DNA of 64,000 nucleotides from Cordia subcordata (GCA_028554755.1 JAPTOF010000003.1:1902501-1966500), one strand, 5' to 3'; counted from the stretch's first letter, positions 11,921 through 23,739 are shown. Made by a program: numbers and translations. Notes: generated by a model from the letters alone, not told the origin.

Positions 11921-13050
11921 TTTTTTTTTTTGCAAAGCAAGTGAGAAATTTGTATTAAAAAAATACATATACAAGAAAATGTACAAGTATCAAAAGACGT
12001 ACAAAAAGAGCCTATCCAATAGTATTCTCAAATTTCCATCTTCTACTAATTTCAACATTCAAGTTTGTATATGGAAACTTTCTTTTACAAGCAATTCTAA
12101 CTCTAACATCATTATAAATCACAAGGAAAATATTCTCCTTCGTCTTTGCAAGATAATTAAAGATTCGGTTGTTTCTTTCAATCCAAAGGTGATAGACGAA
12201 TGCACCAAGCAAATTCTTCAAAAGGGTGGCCTTCAAATTGTTTTTAAGAGTAAAAGGAGTAAGATAGTTGATGATGTCATGCCAAGTGATCACCCAATCC
12301 GGTACAAGAGTAAGATGAAGCCCTCTTCTCAAAACACTCCTAGTGAAACTATATTAAAAGAATAAGTGATCTCGAGTCTCACAACCCATGCCACAAAAGA
12401 TGCAAAGAGGATCAATAGGAAAGCCCCAAGAGAGTACTCAATATTTTGTACTCAACTTGTCCTTGAAAGCAAGCCAAACAATGAAGCCGTGCCTTGGGTT
12501 ATAACCCTTATACCAAATCAACTCTTGCTCTTGGAATGGATCACCCTTCTTTCTAACATGCTCCCAAGTGCATTTGAAAGAGAAATCACCATTTGGGGAA
12601 AGGGACCAGATGAAAGTGTCATCTACATTTTCATAAAGATACTTACTTGCTGAAGATGAACAGGCCAATCCCAAACACCATTTTGAAAGATTGAGGAGAC
12701 CCTAGTAAGGAGGGGTGGATGTGGTAGAGAACCCCTATGGTCAAATAAGCAACCCTTGGGGTGCTAAGAATCAAGCTAAAAGAAAGTACTATTTCCATCC
12801 CCAAGACTATGCTTTATATGGTGCCTTGCAATGTCTCGGGCATTGAAAATCATTTTGAAGACCCAACAAGCATCATAGGGAGGTGCCATAGTCCAAATGG
12901 AACAGGACTTGATGTAATTTGTATGAAACCACTTGCTCCAAAGAAAATCTCGATTTGAGTACATTCTCCAAAAAGATTTAAGAATGAACACAAGATTAAT
13001 ATCTTCAATCTTTCTTATCCCAAGACCTCCTTCACAAAGATTTAAGAATG
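11921..13050 (-). mobile_element. 5'-truncated LINE (L1-type) insertion
   Basis: The - strand encodes the C-terminal part of a plant LINE ORF2. One segment reads LCEGGLGIRKIEDINLVFI (after the reverse transcriptase). Next is the zinc-binding region near 12440-12670, with FIWSLSPNGDFSFK and FIVWLAFKDKLSTK. The last segment reads AFVYHLWIERNNRIF. Several frameshifts are present. The 3' end carries a poly(A) tail (T run at 11921-11931). A near-perfect 18-bp target duplication flanks it, AAATCAAATCTTCTGATT at 11903-11920 and AAATCAATTCTTCTGATT at 13051-13068. Only about 1.1 kb of a normally 5-6 kb element is present. Confidence 0.88.
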
Positions 13051-13068
13051 AAATCAATTCTTCTGATT

Positions 13069-13650
13069 GTTCCTTCTATAAGTTTTTTGCTTCGTGGTCG
13101 AGCACCATCTTTTTTTTTCTTCCTTCTTCCACATCAGCAGGTCTAAAAAATCTCCAATCTTCCTTCGTAGCAAGTCAAATCTTCCATCGCTGACCACACG
13201 CACAAAGAAAAAAAAAAATCATCTTCTCTCTTCGAAGAAACTTGCGAGTGACAAAGAAGTTTTTAAATTTTTCCTCAATCTTTTTCCCAAAACTTTCCCT
13301 CTTTTAAAAAAAAATTCATAAAAACTAATAGAATCTATGATTTTTTTCTTTTTGTAATAATTATATTACCAAATTATTTTTACTTCTTCTTTGTTGTCTG
13401 CTGCATAGCCTGCTTTCTCTACAAGGCACTCTCCTTGGTCTCCGTAGCTTTCTCGGCTCCATAGTTCTCGTACTTACTATGCACTCTTACATCCTTTGCC
13501 TCCCTACACTCCCTTGCTTTTCCCTATGAGTGCAAATTTTGTGTGTGCTCTTTTCCTTTATCAACACAACTGTCTTATGTTATGGTATCTTTCTATTACG
13601 ATTGTCTCTTATTTCTCTTTTTCTCTCTGAAAATCTCAACCCCTTTCCTA
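13069..13650. other. Interior of the Copia shell, origin unclear
   Basis: Continues the sequence interrupted by the LINE (11578-11902). It is pyrimidine-rich with short frames. No recognisable protein domain. Confidence 0.4.
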
Positions 13651-13654
13651 TTAA

Positions 13655-13918
13655 GGCCGAATATCAGTTCCTAGCCAATGCCTTGGCCGAAATCTCTTGG
13701 TTCGCCAGTTGCTTTGCCTGTCGTCCCGATTTTCTATGCGAGGACTAAACATGTGGAGATTTTTCTATTTCATCAAAGAGAAGGTTATTTCGAGAGATAT
13801 TCAAGTCAAATTTGTTCTTACATATTTCAAATTGGTCGATGTCTTCACCCAGGCTCTTCCATCAACCAATTTTCAAGCACCGAAGAACTATCTCCGTGTC
13901 TCATACCGCTCAAATTGA
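13655..13918 (+). pseudogene. Copia RNase H C-terminus (outer shell)
   Basis: Reads AEYQFLANALAEISW, then in a shifted frame ARTKHVEIF, then EKVISRDIQVKFV and VDVFTQALPSTNF. These are the conserved end of Copia RNase H (…AEI.W…HARTKHIEID…DVRFI…LADVFTKAL). Frameshifts and a deletion of the central part make it non-functional. It sits immediately upstream of the polypurine tract and 3' LTR. Confidence 0.75.
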
Positions 13919-13925
13919 GGGGGAA
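13914..13925 (+). other. Polypurine tract of the outer Copia element
   Basis: ATTGAGGGGGAA immediately precedes the 3' LTR, as in Copia elements generally. Confidence 0.7.
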
Positions 13926-14092
13926 TATTAGTGTATTAATGTATGATATATTAGGGTATGCTATTTAAGGTTAAATATGTCAATTATATTACTTGTCCTA
14001 AAAGTTGTATTTGTTGGTTTGCAAGTCTTGTACTATTATAAATATCAATGTAACACCCCTTTGAGGTCTTGTGCTCAATAAACTTTTATACA
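13926..14092 (+). repeat. 3' LTR of the outer Copia element
   Basis: Direct copy of 9909-10075, same length, ending CTTTTATACA. The two LTRs have diverged at many positions, so the insertion is old. No matching 5-bp target duplication outside the two LTRs. Confidence 0.75.
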
Positions 14093-14529
14093 ACTTTGTT
14101 CAAGAAAAGGTCAGTGCTATTCAGATACACTGCTTCTTCTCAACCGTTAATAATTAATTAGCTATTGGAGGACGATATGACCAAGTCTATCGGTCACTTG
14201 CTTTTCATGGATCCAGCACAAGCTTACCGTTTGTGATCTAATTTTGCTTGAGGAAGCGAGATAATGGATATATAATCTTGCTGTCTATTCACACTTCCAG
14301 TTTGAACTTAAATCTTTTTGTTGTAATCTTTCATCCACACAGTGCTCGCTGTAAATGGATCCTTGTTATTGTACTCAATGTAATGTACCTCCATGAGATT
14401 GATGATAATACAACACCATTATTTTTATCCTTTCAGCATCCTACTACCAAGTTTTGTGACTCTACAAATTAAAAGGGCCCTAAATGAAGGCTAGTTACAA
14501 CAATGGTAAAATTAGTGTCCCTGAAGATT
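14093..14529. other. Intergenic DNA, no gene seen
   Basis: Short frames only. Lies between the Copia shell and the left P450 block. Confidence 0.5.
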
Positions 14530-14948
14530 CCATTCCCGACTCACCTATTGAATTTTCACTGACAAGGTTTTGCACCCTAGGGTTTACTAATTCGTAGTCG
14601 CGGTTCTACATATGAGTTGGGTTCTCCACACCATCAACAAAAAAAGGGAAAAAAAGAAAGGATTTTGTGCTATTAAATAATTCCAACATAGAAGTGATTG
14701 TGGAATCTGAAATGAAGACTACCACCATCTTCCAATTGATTCCTCTTTTCTAACAAAATTAGTGAGAGGTTTGAAACCGTAGAGATTTTACGTACTAGAA
14801 TTGTTGAGACATTTTAAACCACTTTGTAAATATCAGGGGGATCGCAGTGTCCACAGCTCATAGCATCTGATAACATTAGTTAATTATGAGGTTAAAAAAA
14901 AGCCACAGCACCTCACTGCTGCATTAAGAAGTGCAGTAGTGCAGATAC

Positions 14949-15172
14949 AGACTCGTTTGGATTGGTTTTTTTTTAAAAAGCATTTTTTTTACAACTTTTG
15001 AAAAATAGTTTTTTTTGAGAAATTGAAAATTTTGGCTTCTAAAAAAAACTGTATTTGAGCTTTTTTCAGAATTTTAGTTTTTTTTAAAACCAAATCAAAT
15101 AATTATTGCAAAAGTGATATAACTTTTTCAAAAAGTGTTTTTTCCTAAAAAAAAACCAATCCAAATAAGTCC
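14949..15172. mobile_element. MITE present in the left block only
   Basis: Left end AGACTCGTTTGGATTGG and right end (inverted) GGACTTATTTGGATTGG are terminal inverted repeats followed by T runs. The right P450 block has the uninterrupted site ('gtgcagatataatatttaag', read inverted near 54815-54835), so the element inserted after duplication. The empty site fits a 3-bp ATA target duplication, with the left copy damaged. Confidence 0.65.
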
Positions 15173-15554
15173 ATAATATTTAAGATAGTAGTACTTTAGT
15201 GCAAATAAAATACTTAAATATGAATCGCAGACTCTCTTCTTTTTTTTTTCTTTTTTTGTTCCCCCTTAACATTTCTGTGGCATAAAATATTGCAGCAGTG
15301 GCTTCACATGATAAATGCTTATAACGTTTTAGGCTACTCCAAAGAATATGGTCCAAACACGGAGGATAGAGAAGAAAATCACATGCACAGATAAAATAAT
15401 TAATTAAGTTTAAGCATAGATTTTCTAAACTGGTGCTACATAAGTAACTCATTAAGTTAATATACTAAATTAGTATCAATATGAAAGGTGATAAATATGT
15501 AAGATCTAACAATTTTTAATTCTTGCCCCAAAACGCTTTGTAGCACGTGAAGGA

Positions 15555-16190
15555 GGGCGGCACATAAAGGAGGGTGCAGGGAGTAGTGTAATAATGTTTT
15601 AACTAAGTTGCTAAAACATTAGGTAACACCATTATATGTGCATTAATTAATTAACTTTGAAATAGATTAATCATAAAAGTAGAAATTTTAATGATTATTT
15701 TCTAATTATAAGTTAGTCTAATTTGCATTGATATTCCATCTAGGAGCGAACATAGTTTAGTTTGGTGACCATACATAAAGGAAGGGGCAGGGAATGGTTG
15801 AATTATGTTTTAGCTAAGCGGCTGAAACATTAGGTAACACTATTATATGTCCATAATATCGAAATAGATTAACCGTAAAACTAGAAATTGTAATGATTAT
15901 TTTCTATTATAAGTTAGAGTAATTTGCATCGCTATTTCATTTAGGAGCAAACATGATTCAGTTTGGTGACCATATATAAAGGAGGTGGGAGCTGCTAGGG
16001 AGTGGTGGAGGTATATGTCTAATTAGATAAGTTGCTGAAACATTAGGTAACACCATGATCATATGTGCATTTAATTAACCATGATATAGATAAACCACAA
16101 AATAGAATCACTAATGATTGTTTTCTATTATATATTAGTGCAATTTACATTGTTATTTCATCTAGGAGGGAACATGGTTCAGTTTGGTGA
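15555..16190 (+). repeat. Three tandem units of about 212 bp upstream of P450 copy 1
   Basis: The marker 'aaacattaggtaacac' occurs at 15614, 15825 and 16038, so units are 211 and 213 bp. Each unit also has 'acataaagga-g', 'tgattattttctat', 'agtttggtgacca' and 'catctaggag-gaacat'. The array is inverted in the right block at about 53430-54440. It is noncoding. Confidence 0.8.
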
Positions 16191-16946
16191 AATGCTGAGA
16201 GTCTGGTAATAGGAAACGTACTATAAGAACAAACCTAAACACCGTAAAATCGCGACGAAATTTCATGAAATAAAAAATTTTGGAAAAAATTACACTCGAA
16301 AGGAAATAAAAATAACTCTGTCTCTATTTCATAACCAAATGACAACAAAATAACGATGGATAAAAAATTAATGACGAAATGGCAACGAAGACCCAATTGC
16401 GTCCTTCTCCCATTGCCATTCCAAGGCTGAGGACATGAAATGCTGTTGTGTAATGCTCGACCGCTACCCTTACACGGCATTGTTTCTAATTACGGTAAAG
16501 CATAATGTAAATTCTTCGTTTGTTTTTCTGGTGAACAAACGGCTGGGTCACGTATTTGATTTTTGACCAAGAAAATGAAACTTAGAATGGTCATAAGCCT
16601 GTATTTTCTTTTTGTCAAGATAAGCATGTATATATTGATATCATGGCCGGAACATATAAAAAAATAAAAAATAATAATAAGTTTGTCAATTTTTTTTTTT
16701 GCTTGATCATCGTCGATTGACGTTGAAAAGTCAAACGATTTTTTAATTGTAATTAGTATATATTTAATGGATCACGAAATAAAGGTGTAATGGGAAAATG
16801 TTGACAAATCCAGAAAGTACACGAAAAAGCAGGAGCAGACACAAGAAAAAGAACCCATCAATAAAGCAGACATAGTTGTGTACCTAAACATTCCGAGTGT
16901 CGCAGTGCACAGTCAAATTTTGACGTCCTTGCCACCTTTCAAACTC

Positions 16947-16954
16947 TATAAATA
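16947..16954 (+). promoter_or_regulatory. TATA box of P450 copy 1
   Basis: TATAAATA lies about 166 bp before the start codon, within a sequence conserved in all three P450 copies ('actctataaat-ccca-tgctgc'). Transcription would begin about 30 bp downstream, leaving a leader of roughly 130 bp. Confidence 0.6.
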
Positions 16955-17119
16955 CCCATTGCTGCTTGCAAACTTTGCACACATCCCTAACTTATAAGTC
17001 ATAAGCTAGCTACAAAGTGCAGTGAATAGTGTAAGTTATAGAGAACACCGGGAAATCTTGGCTATTTTAGAAAATACAGGAGTAGTATCGCTGAATTTTA
17101 GACGAACCACAGACAGATT

Positions 17120-20100
17120 ATGAATATCTTTCAGCTTCTTAGTTTAGCCATCCTTTGGATTCTTTGGCTTATCATGTCATGTAGGGTTATATTTTCATGG
17201 TGGATTTTGCCAAATCTTGCATATAGAAAGCTCAGAAAAAATGGGTTTTCTGGTCCAACACCAAGCTTCCCTCTTGGAAACCTAAACGGCATGAAAAAGA
17301 AGGGAGGCGATTCTTCCTCCTCGGCGGCCCTTTGCGGCGTCAGCCATGACATACACTCCACAGCATTTCCATATTTTGCTCTGTGGCAAAAATCACATGG
17401 TAAAAAATCACATACTTCACAAATTTCATATGATATTACATGCATGGACTGTATATATATATAATACATGCCTGCTGATGATTAATTATCTGTAAATTTT
17501 GTTATTATAGGCAAGGTATTTAGCTATTGGCTGGGAACAGAACCGTTTCTATACATTGCAGACCCGGAGTTCTTGAAGAAGATGTCAACAGGTGTGATGG
17601 GAAAGAATTGGGGTAAGCCTACTGTGTTTAAAAATGATAGAGAGCCTATGTTTGGTAATGGCTTAGTAATGGTGGAAGGTGATGATTGGGTTCGTCACAG
17701 GCATTTTATCACTCCTGCATTCTCCCCAGCCAACTTGAAGGTATGTGATGATCCATCCGAAAACCATAAGAAATATATTTCGAGATTCAAACGATGGTTT
17801 ATGATGAATGAATTTTTCGTACATCATTAAGAAAGAAAAAGGAAAAGTTTTGTGATAGATTTTCTCTTTGTGATCATTATAGCTATTGATCAAGTGCATT
17901 GTTTATTTCAGTTTTCCACCTTTTTGGTGGTTGATGCCCCCATGCACTAACTTGAGAATTAATAAATTAAACAGGCAATGGCAAGGTTGATGATGGCATC
18001 CACTACCAATATGCTAGACCGTTGGACCACCCTGATCAACTCTGGAAATCCAGAAATTGACGTGGAGAAGGAGATTATAAACACTGCGGGAGAAATTATC
18101 GCCAAAACAAGCTTTGGAGTAAGCTATGAAAATGGTCAAAAAGTGCTTGAGAAATTAAGAGACATGCAGGTTACACTCTTCAAGTCTACTCGCTATGTAG
18201 GCGTGCCCTTCAGCAAATACATGCAACCTACGCATACCCTGAAGGCAAAACGTCTAGGGAAGGAGATTGATGCCCTCCTTTCTGCAATAATTGATGCTCG
18301 GAAGAAATCAAATAATAGAGGAGACGATTCTCGACAGGACCTGCTTGGTCTCCTGCTTGCCCGAAACAATGTTGACGGCCGCCTTGACAAGACCTTGTCA
18401 ACAAGGGAGCTTGTTGACGAGTGCAAAACTTTTTTCTTTGGAGGCCACGAGACCACAGCCTTAGCGCTTTCATGGACGTTAATGTTATTGGCCATGCATC
18501 CGGAATGGCAAGATCAACTAAGAGATGAAATTAGGCAAGTCATCGGAGATCAAGAGGTTCGTCCAACCATGCTCAATGGACTTAAGAAGGTAAGGCAAAG
18601 TATTCTTTTATTTCTAATATACATAAATATTAGTGTTTTACTTTCTTAATACAATAAAAAATATATTAATATTAGTAATATTATTAATATTATCTCTAAC
18701 ATCTCAATTATTAAATAAAATAATAAATAAATGCACCAAAATCTTGGAAACAGCAAGAGAATCTGGGGTCACTCATATTGATCGAGATAATTTTTCGACC
18801 AAAAAAATATCCTGAGATAATTTTGTTTATGATAATATAATATTATTAAAAATTTTATAACTTTAAAATAATAAAGTATTTGTTTGATGATCACGTTGTT
18901 TCGGAAGGTCTTTTTCACACTAGGGCTGAATGATGAAAACTTGTTGAGCGTACGGTGGACATTGGGGGAACATCTGACTTTCGTTGTCGCTAATCCCGCG
19001 GCTGCAGGACACGTTATCCGACTTATCCCCAGCGAGTAACGTGGCGACGCCCTGAAGACTCACGACTTCATAACAATTGCACACACGACTTGTTGACTGT
19101 ACTCTCCGACCAATTTATTAAAGTGTATATATGTAAATTGGCTTGCCTCCCGCGTTGACTAACCAACTGTCAAATTCAGGCCAATGACTTTGTTACAGTT
19201 AGTTTTCCCTGGGGTTAGATCTCTGCCCAAGGCTAAAAAAATAAATAAATAATTAAAAAGGTTTGAGTTTAATATTATATTGATTGTGTTGCAGTTTGGA
19301 TTTATTGGTCCAAAATAATTAATACAAATTATTACTTAAATATACAAATCTGACTTGTAAGCCACATTCTTATAAGTCTCAAGTCGACATAGGACATTGG
19401 ATTTGGACTGAGAAAAGGAAATACTAGAAATTATGGCTTTCCTTCCTTATTTTCTTTGTCTCTTTTCTTATTTAATTTTCAGCTCTACCAGTTTTAAGAA
19501 AACATACTATTCATGCGGTCCACAAGCAATCTCGGACTGGATGATTTTTGAGAAAATTCATGTTGATATCAAACTACCTTTTAATGTAAAAAAGCAAAAT
19601 CATGATACAGTAGAAAATAAATAATTATGTACAGTCTGCGGCCTTGATTTTTTCCACTGCTATGATTTTGTACAGTGATTTTGGTGGAAAAAAATGCTTA
19701 CTTACTGACCGGGAAATATGTAATGCAGATGGGATGGGTGATGAACGAGGTCTTGCGACTATATTCACCGGCACCAAATGTACAAAGGCAAGCAAGAGAA
19801 GAAATTCAAGTAGAAAATCAAACAATACCAAAGGGCACTAACATATGGATCGATGTGGTATCCATGCACCATGACAAAGAATTATGGGGCCATGACGTGA
19901 ATGAGTTCAAACCAGAGAGATTTCAAGACAACTTGCATGGCGGATGCAAACACAAGATGGGGTTTTTGCCTTTTGGATTTGGAGGGAGGATGTGTGTTGG
20001 TCGGAATTTGACAATGATGGAGTACAAGATTGTATTGACATCCATCCTCTCTAAATTTTCCATATCCCCCTCCCCAAATTATCGTCATTCTCCTGCAATC

Positions 20101-20154
20101 ATGCTCTCCCTCAGGCCGTCTCAGGGATTGCCTCTAATTCTCAGACCTCTTTAG
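17120..20154 (+). CDS. Cytochrome P450, CYP72 clan, CYP715A-like (copy 1, intact)
   Basis: Four exons with GT-AG introns: 17120-17399, 17511-17740, 17975-18589 and 19729-20154. They join in phase to 516 codons, the normal size for a plant microsomal P450. An N-terminal hydrophobic segment (residues about 4-29) should anchor the enzyme in the ER, followed by a proline-rich hinge (GPTPSFPLGN). The oxygen-binding I-helix reads GGHETT (about 326-331). The K-helix EVLR (382-385), PERF (437-440) and haem loop FGFGGRMCVG with the haem-ligand Cys (about 464) are all present. It should be a haem-thiolate monooxygenase using electrons from P450 reductase; the substrate is unknown. CYP715A is my best family match from WVRHRHFITPAFSPANLK and general layout, from memory only. 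Intron 3 (1139 bp) holds a conserved GC-richer block. Differs from copy 3 at GGHETT (AGHETT there) and LYSPAP (LYPPAP there). Confidence 0.9.
18895..19125 (+). other. Conserved GC-richer block in intron 3
   Basis: Sequence such as 'gtcgctaatcccgcggctgc-ggacacgttatccgac', followed by 'gactcacgacttc', is kept in the intron 3 equivalents of copy 2 (about 31775-31995) and copy 3 (about 49545-49765, inverted). Adjacent intron sequence aligns less well. It has no open frame shared by the three copies. Confidence 0.55.
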
Positions 20155-21682
20155 GTGAGGGAATGGGTAACTGAGCTTTATTTCACCAAGTGGAATCGAA
20201 TATACGATGCTGTAGAGTCGGGTTTCTAGGTGTTTCTAAATTGTAGGTAAATTCAATTGTTTCCCATGCTTTGTGCAGTATGGGACTAGAGGTCCACGTG
20301 TGGACACTTTACCTTTCGGAGAGGGATTTTCTTTTTTTCTTTTTTTTTTTTCTTTTTAATGGGATCCTATCGATAATTGTCTATAAAGGCTATTAGACCT
20401 TTTGTATAAACAGTCTTTCAAAGTTGTCTGTATTTTTCAATTCTTACTGAGTTCAAATGAAATGACATGTGGTTCATCGACGGTGTATTGATGACTTTCT
20501 GTGTAGCAACTTCCACCAAAGACTTGTGTTTATGAAAAAAGAGAGGGGGGGGGGGTGTGGGATTGCCTTAGAATAAAGTAAAGTATTATGAAGAGGCATG
20601 TACTTCGTGATCGTACTCCTATGGATATATGGTAAACATATTGCAAAACCAAATGACAAATTGGAAAATTCAAACAACAAATATTAAGAGAATTAAGTGA
20701 TCCTCTTATCTACCAATTTAATTGATTAAATTCTAACTCTATGTGTGTATGTTGTGACACTTATTATCATTATATTTAATTTTAGTAACTTATTACCAAA
20801 AAGTTATAATTGGTTGAGATAGTAATAGTGCCACCCCATGAGAAAAATAATACAAGTTAAACTTCTAGGAAACACACTTGTCTTGATGACTTTTCGTTTA
20901 AAACTTCCCGCCCCATAGGGTAAGTCCAATATACCTTTGGCACAACTTAGCTCAAAGCAAAAAACTTTAACAACTTTTTAGCCCTTGATTTCAATCAAAC
21001 TTAATAGATTTAAATTGTTTTAACAAAAACTAAACTGAGCAATTTCTGATATATGTATAAATTAAATAGTATTACCGATACTTAGGACCCAAAAGGGGAG
21101 GATCTAATATTGGTCAATATAATGGAGCTCGTGTCCACTATTTCTACGGAAAGGATTACTCTTCCATGAGTCTGGAGTAAAACCCGTCCAAATATAAACC
21201 ATTTATTTAGCAATTATTGAATTTCAACCATTAATTTTGTATATTAATCTTGCTTAATTATAAGATAAAGAGTTCTTATCCTTTAAACTGACATTAATCT
21301 AAAGAATGGAAGAGTTTCCCGGAAAATACGAGCAACACTTGCACAGAAGCTAAGATGGACAACCAGCTTTTTCAAAAAAGGAAAATATTAAGCTTTTCCA
21401 GAAAAGGACAATTATCACTATAGACGCTCATTGGTTTTACATCTTAAGGAAAAAAAAAAAAAAAAGAAAGGGAATTTTCAACCCTTTCTCTAGCTTGTAT
21501 GCTTCATGTGACTGAGGTAGCACGGGTAACATGTCTGTTGACCACATTAATTGTTGGCATATATTGTTGGTTGACAAGCATAGATCTTATTATGTACATC
21601 CGCCGTGCTTTGACCGTATTCTTGCGAAGCAGTGAAGCATCATAACCACTTATCTTCTGAAGCCACTCATGCTACGTTCTAT

Positions 21683-21903
21683 GGGCCTATTTAGATTGAT
21701 TTTTTTTAAAAAAATACTTTTTTTTTAAGTTACATTAAATTTGTAATAATTATTTGATTTGACTTCCAAAAAAGTTAAAACTCTGAAAAAAAATTTAAAT
21801 ACAACTTTTTTTAGAAGTCAGAATTTTCAGCTTCTCAAAAAAACCTATTTTTCAAAAACTGTTAAAAAAACGCTTTTAGAAAAAAACTAATTAAAACGAG
21901 CCC
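21683..21903. mobile_element. MITE with 3-bp TAT target duplication
   Basis: Ends GGGCCTATTTAGATTGATTTT and, inverted, GGGCTCGTTTTAATTAGTTTT. TAT at 21680-21682 is repeated at 21904-21906. The related flank copy near 45970 lacks the element and reads 'acgttttacgttcatc', an empty site that fits. Same family as 14949-15172. Confidence 0.65.
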
Positions 21904-21989
21904 TATGTTCATCAGGCAATTGTCGCCATGCATGCAAATGAGCGCGGCTTTGTTGAATGCGTAATAAGTCAGTGGGAGAATTCAACCTA

Positions 21990-22140
21990 TTAATTTTTTA
22001 ATAATTATTTGAATTTTTTTTAGAAAGTACCTTCTCTTTAGAAATTAAGATTTTGATTTTCCCCAAAAAGTACTTTTCTTTTAAAATTATATACCAGCAA
22101 GCAATTTTTTTAAAAGAAATAATTAATCCAAAGGAGCCTG
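21990..22140. mobile_element. Older MITE remnant shared with 46050-46215
   Basis: An imperfect inverted repeat ('aattatttgaatttttttt' … 'aattaatccaaaggagcc') is present at the same place in the flank copy at 46050-46215, so it predates that duplication. Confidence 0.4.
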
Positions 22141-22259
22141 CCATGTGATCTTATATTTTTTGGTCTACCGCTAAAAATTGTAGGTCTGTGATCGAGATTA
22201 ACGTCATTAATTTGATCGAGATTAACGTCAAATCATTTAAGAGTTCAATAGATATAATA

Positions 22260-22965
22260 AGCTGATAATTGTTTGAGTAGCTGACAACAACTTGGGTAGC
22301 TATCGTCCTAATTGATTAAACAAAATGTGTTCGATAAAATTAATTATAACATTAGTTGATAAAAAGCAAAATGACGAAAAAATATTGATATCACGTTATT
22401 ATTGTTATGGTAATTATTGTTGTTGCTGTTGTTGTTAACTTATTGAAAATTAGATATATATTTTTATAATAATATTTTATTATTAAAATATAATAAAACT
22501 ATTTTTAATAAAACATTTGTATTAATATTAAAAATTTATTTTTATTAGCTTCAAAATTTATTTTGTTAAAATAAAATAATAAATGGACTAATAAAATTTA
22601 TACTTTTGAATATATTTTGATATGCATAGAATTTAGAATTAATTTTGTGTTTTTCTATTTATATTTGTGAAAAAAAAATGGTAAAAACATCAAGAAAAAT
22701 TAAAGAGAGCCTAGGATTTCCAAAAAAAAAAAAGAAAAAAGAGAAAGGGTAAAAGAAGAGACATTGTAAGATTTTATAAAATGTTAAAATCTAACGTTTT
22801 AGAAAAGCTAGTTGAAATACTAAAATCTACTTAAAAAATTACTTAAAATACTATTTTATCAAATGATAAGAATTTAAAAAATTAGTATTTTGACTCAGTC
22901 ACAACCCTAAAATCTACTTGAAAAAATGTTTTTTTTTAATTGCTGAACATGGCCTAACACAAAAC
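22260..22965. mobile_element. hAT-like non-autonomous element, second copy
   Basis: Contains the 'tgttcgataaaattaattataacattagttgat' type sequence found at 6690-6740 and ends with 'ttgctgaacatggcctaacac', the inverse of the 'gtgcgtgttcagcaac' end at 6962. AT-rich and without transposase. Confidence 0.45.
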
Positions 22966-23189
22966 ATCTATTACATATCTAGACTCGTATCCTTTTCGAT
23001 AATTTATGTTTAAGGACTCATATCACGCCATCGTGTTCGGGAATCACATATTTGTTTTCGTTGTTCACTCATTGGCATGCCCCGTTACTTGGAATTTCGA
23101 GCATGGGCAAGTTGGATTTGAGAAATTGGAGAATCAAGGAAATAAAATTGGGTTTGGTTAATTATTTTTGACGAGAAATAATAATTATT
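22966..23189. other. Short intergenic stretch, nothing recognised
   Basis: Unremarkable sequence between the hAT-like copy and the TRIM element. Confidence 0.4.
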
Positions 23190-23640
23190 GAGTTACCACC
23201 TCATCTAAAAGCTTAAATTTGTAGACAAAATATTGATTTATATATTTATTATGTTAACATGCAGCATAATTTGTCTAAAACTTACATATAGATAATTTAA
23301 TATTTTTAAATGGGTGGTGGTATTGCACGTGGATAATTGGTTTCTTTATATATTATGTTAACACACAGTATAATTTGTTTAGAACTTGCAAGTGAATAAT
23401 TTAATATTTTTAAATAGGTGGTGATAAAAATTAAACTTGTGGACAATTTAATGTTTTTAAATTGGTGGCAGCATTGCACGTGAATAATTTAATATTTTTA
23501 AATGAGTGGTGGTAAAGATTGAACCTGTACCACTTGCCTTCCAAGTTCTGATATCATATTGAGTTACCACCTCATCTAAAAGTTTAAACTTGTAGACGGA
23601 ATATTAGTTTATTTATTTATTATATTAACACACATCTAAA
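23190..23640 (-). mobile_element. TRIM-like miniature LTR element
   Basis: Two similar flanks read 'gagttaccacctcatctaaaag-ttaaa-ttgtagac' followed by a T/A-rich tract ending in 'ttaaca' (23198-23260 and 23563-23632). Between them, on the - strand, lies a degenerate primer-binding site (TGATATCAGAACTT) and a short noncoding interior repeating 'ttaaatgggtggtggt' and 'gcacgtg-ataattt'. Related copies are at 27930-28110, 30438-30682 and 31016-31285. The organisation (short LTR, tRNA-Met type site, no genes) matches terminal-repeat retrotransposons in miniature. Confidence 0.6.
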
Positions 23641-23739
23641 AATTTAAGCTTGTAGATAAAATATTAGCTTAGCAGACACATGTAAATGCTATAAAGAAGA
23701 TGACGAATAATAAGAATGTTTCTATCTTTCTCTCAAGAT

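Larger units (their letters stand above)
14530..21576 (+). repeat. Left P450 duplication block
   Basis: Corresponds in inverted order to about 46263-55200. Anchors: 14690-14725 with 55085-55125 (reversed); 14905-14945 with 54815-54850; 15300-15400 with 54600-54720; the tandem repeats; the gene; the 3' flank (20690-20710 with about 48100); and 21530-21576 with 46263-46310. Block members differ by insertions: the MITE at 14949-15172 is only here, and the 960-bp foldback at 46467-47424 is only in the right block. Confidence 0.8.

Noticed and set aside
11695..12653. Plus-strand frames of 60-130 codons
   Set aside because: They are antisense to the LINE protein or are pyrimidine-rich leader sequence. 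The minus strand has clear LINE similarity.
17573..17830. Open frame running from exon 2 into intron 2
   Set aside because: Exon 2 ends at the GT donor at 17741, which is shared with copy 3. The continuation is intron read-through.
18193..18495. Antisense 100-codon frame over P450 exon 3 (also 50173-50475)
   Set aside because: A shadow of the conserved P450 coding sequence. It persists only because the sense strand is conserved.
19882..20088. Antisense 68-codon frame over P450 exon 4 (also 48690-48896)
   Set aside because: Shadow of the sense exon. The identical frame in the two arms reflects duplication, not selection.
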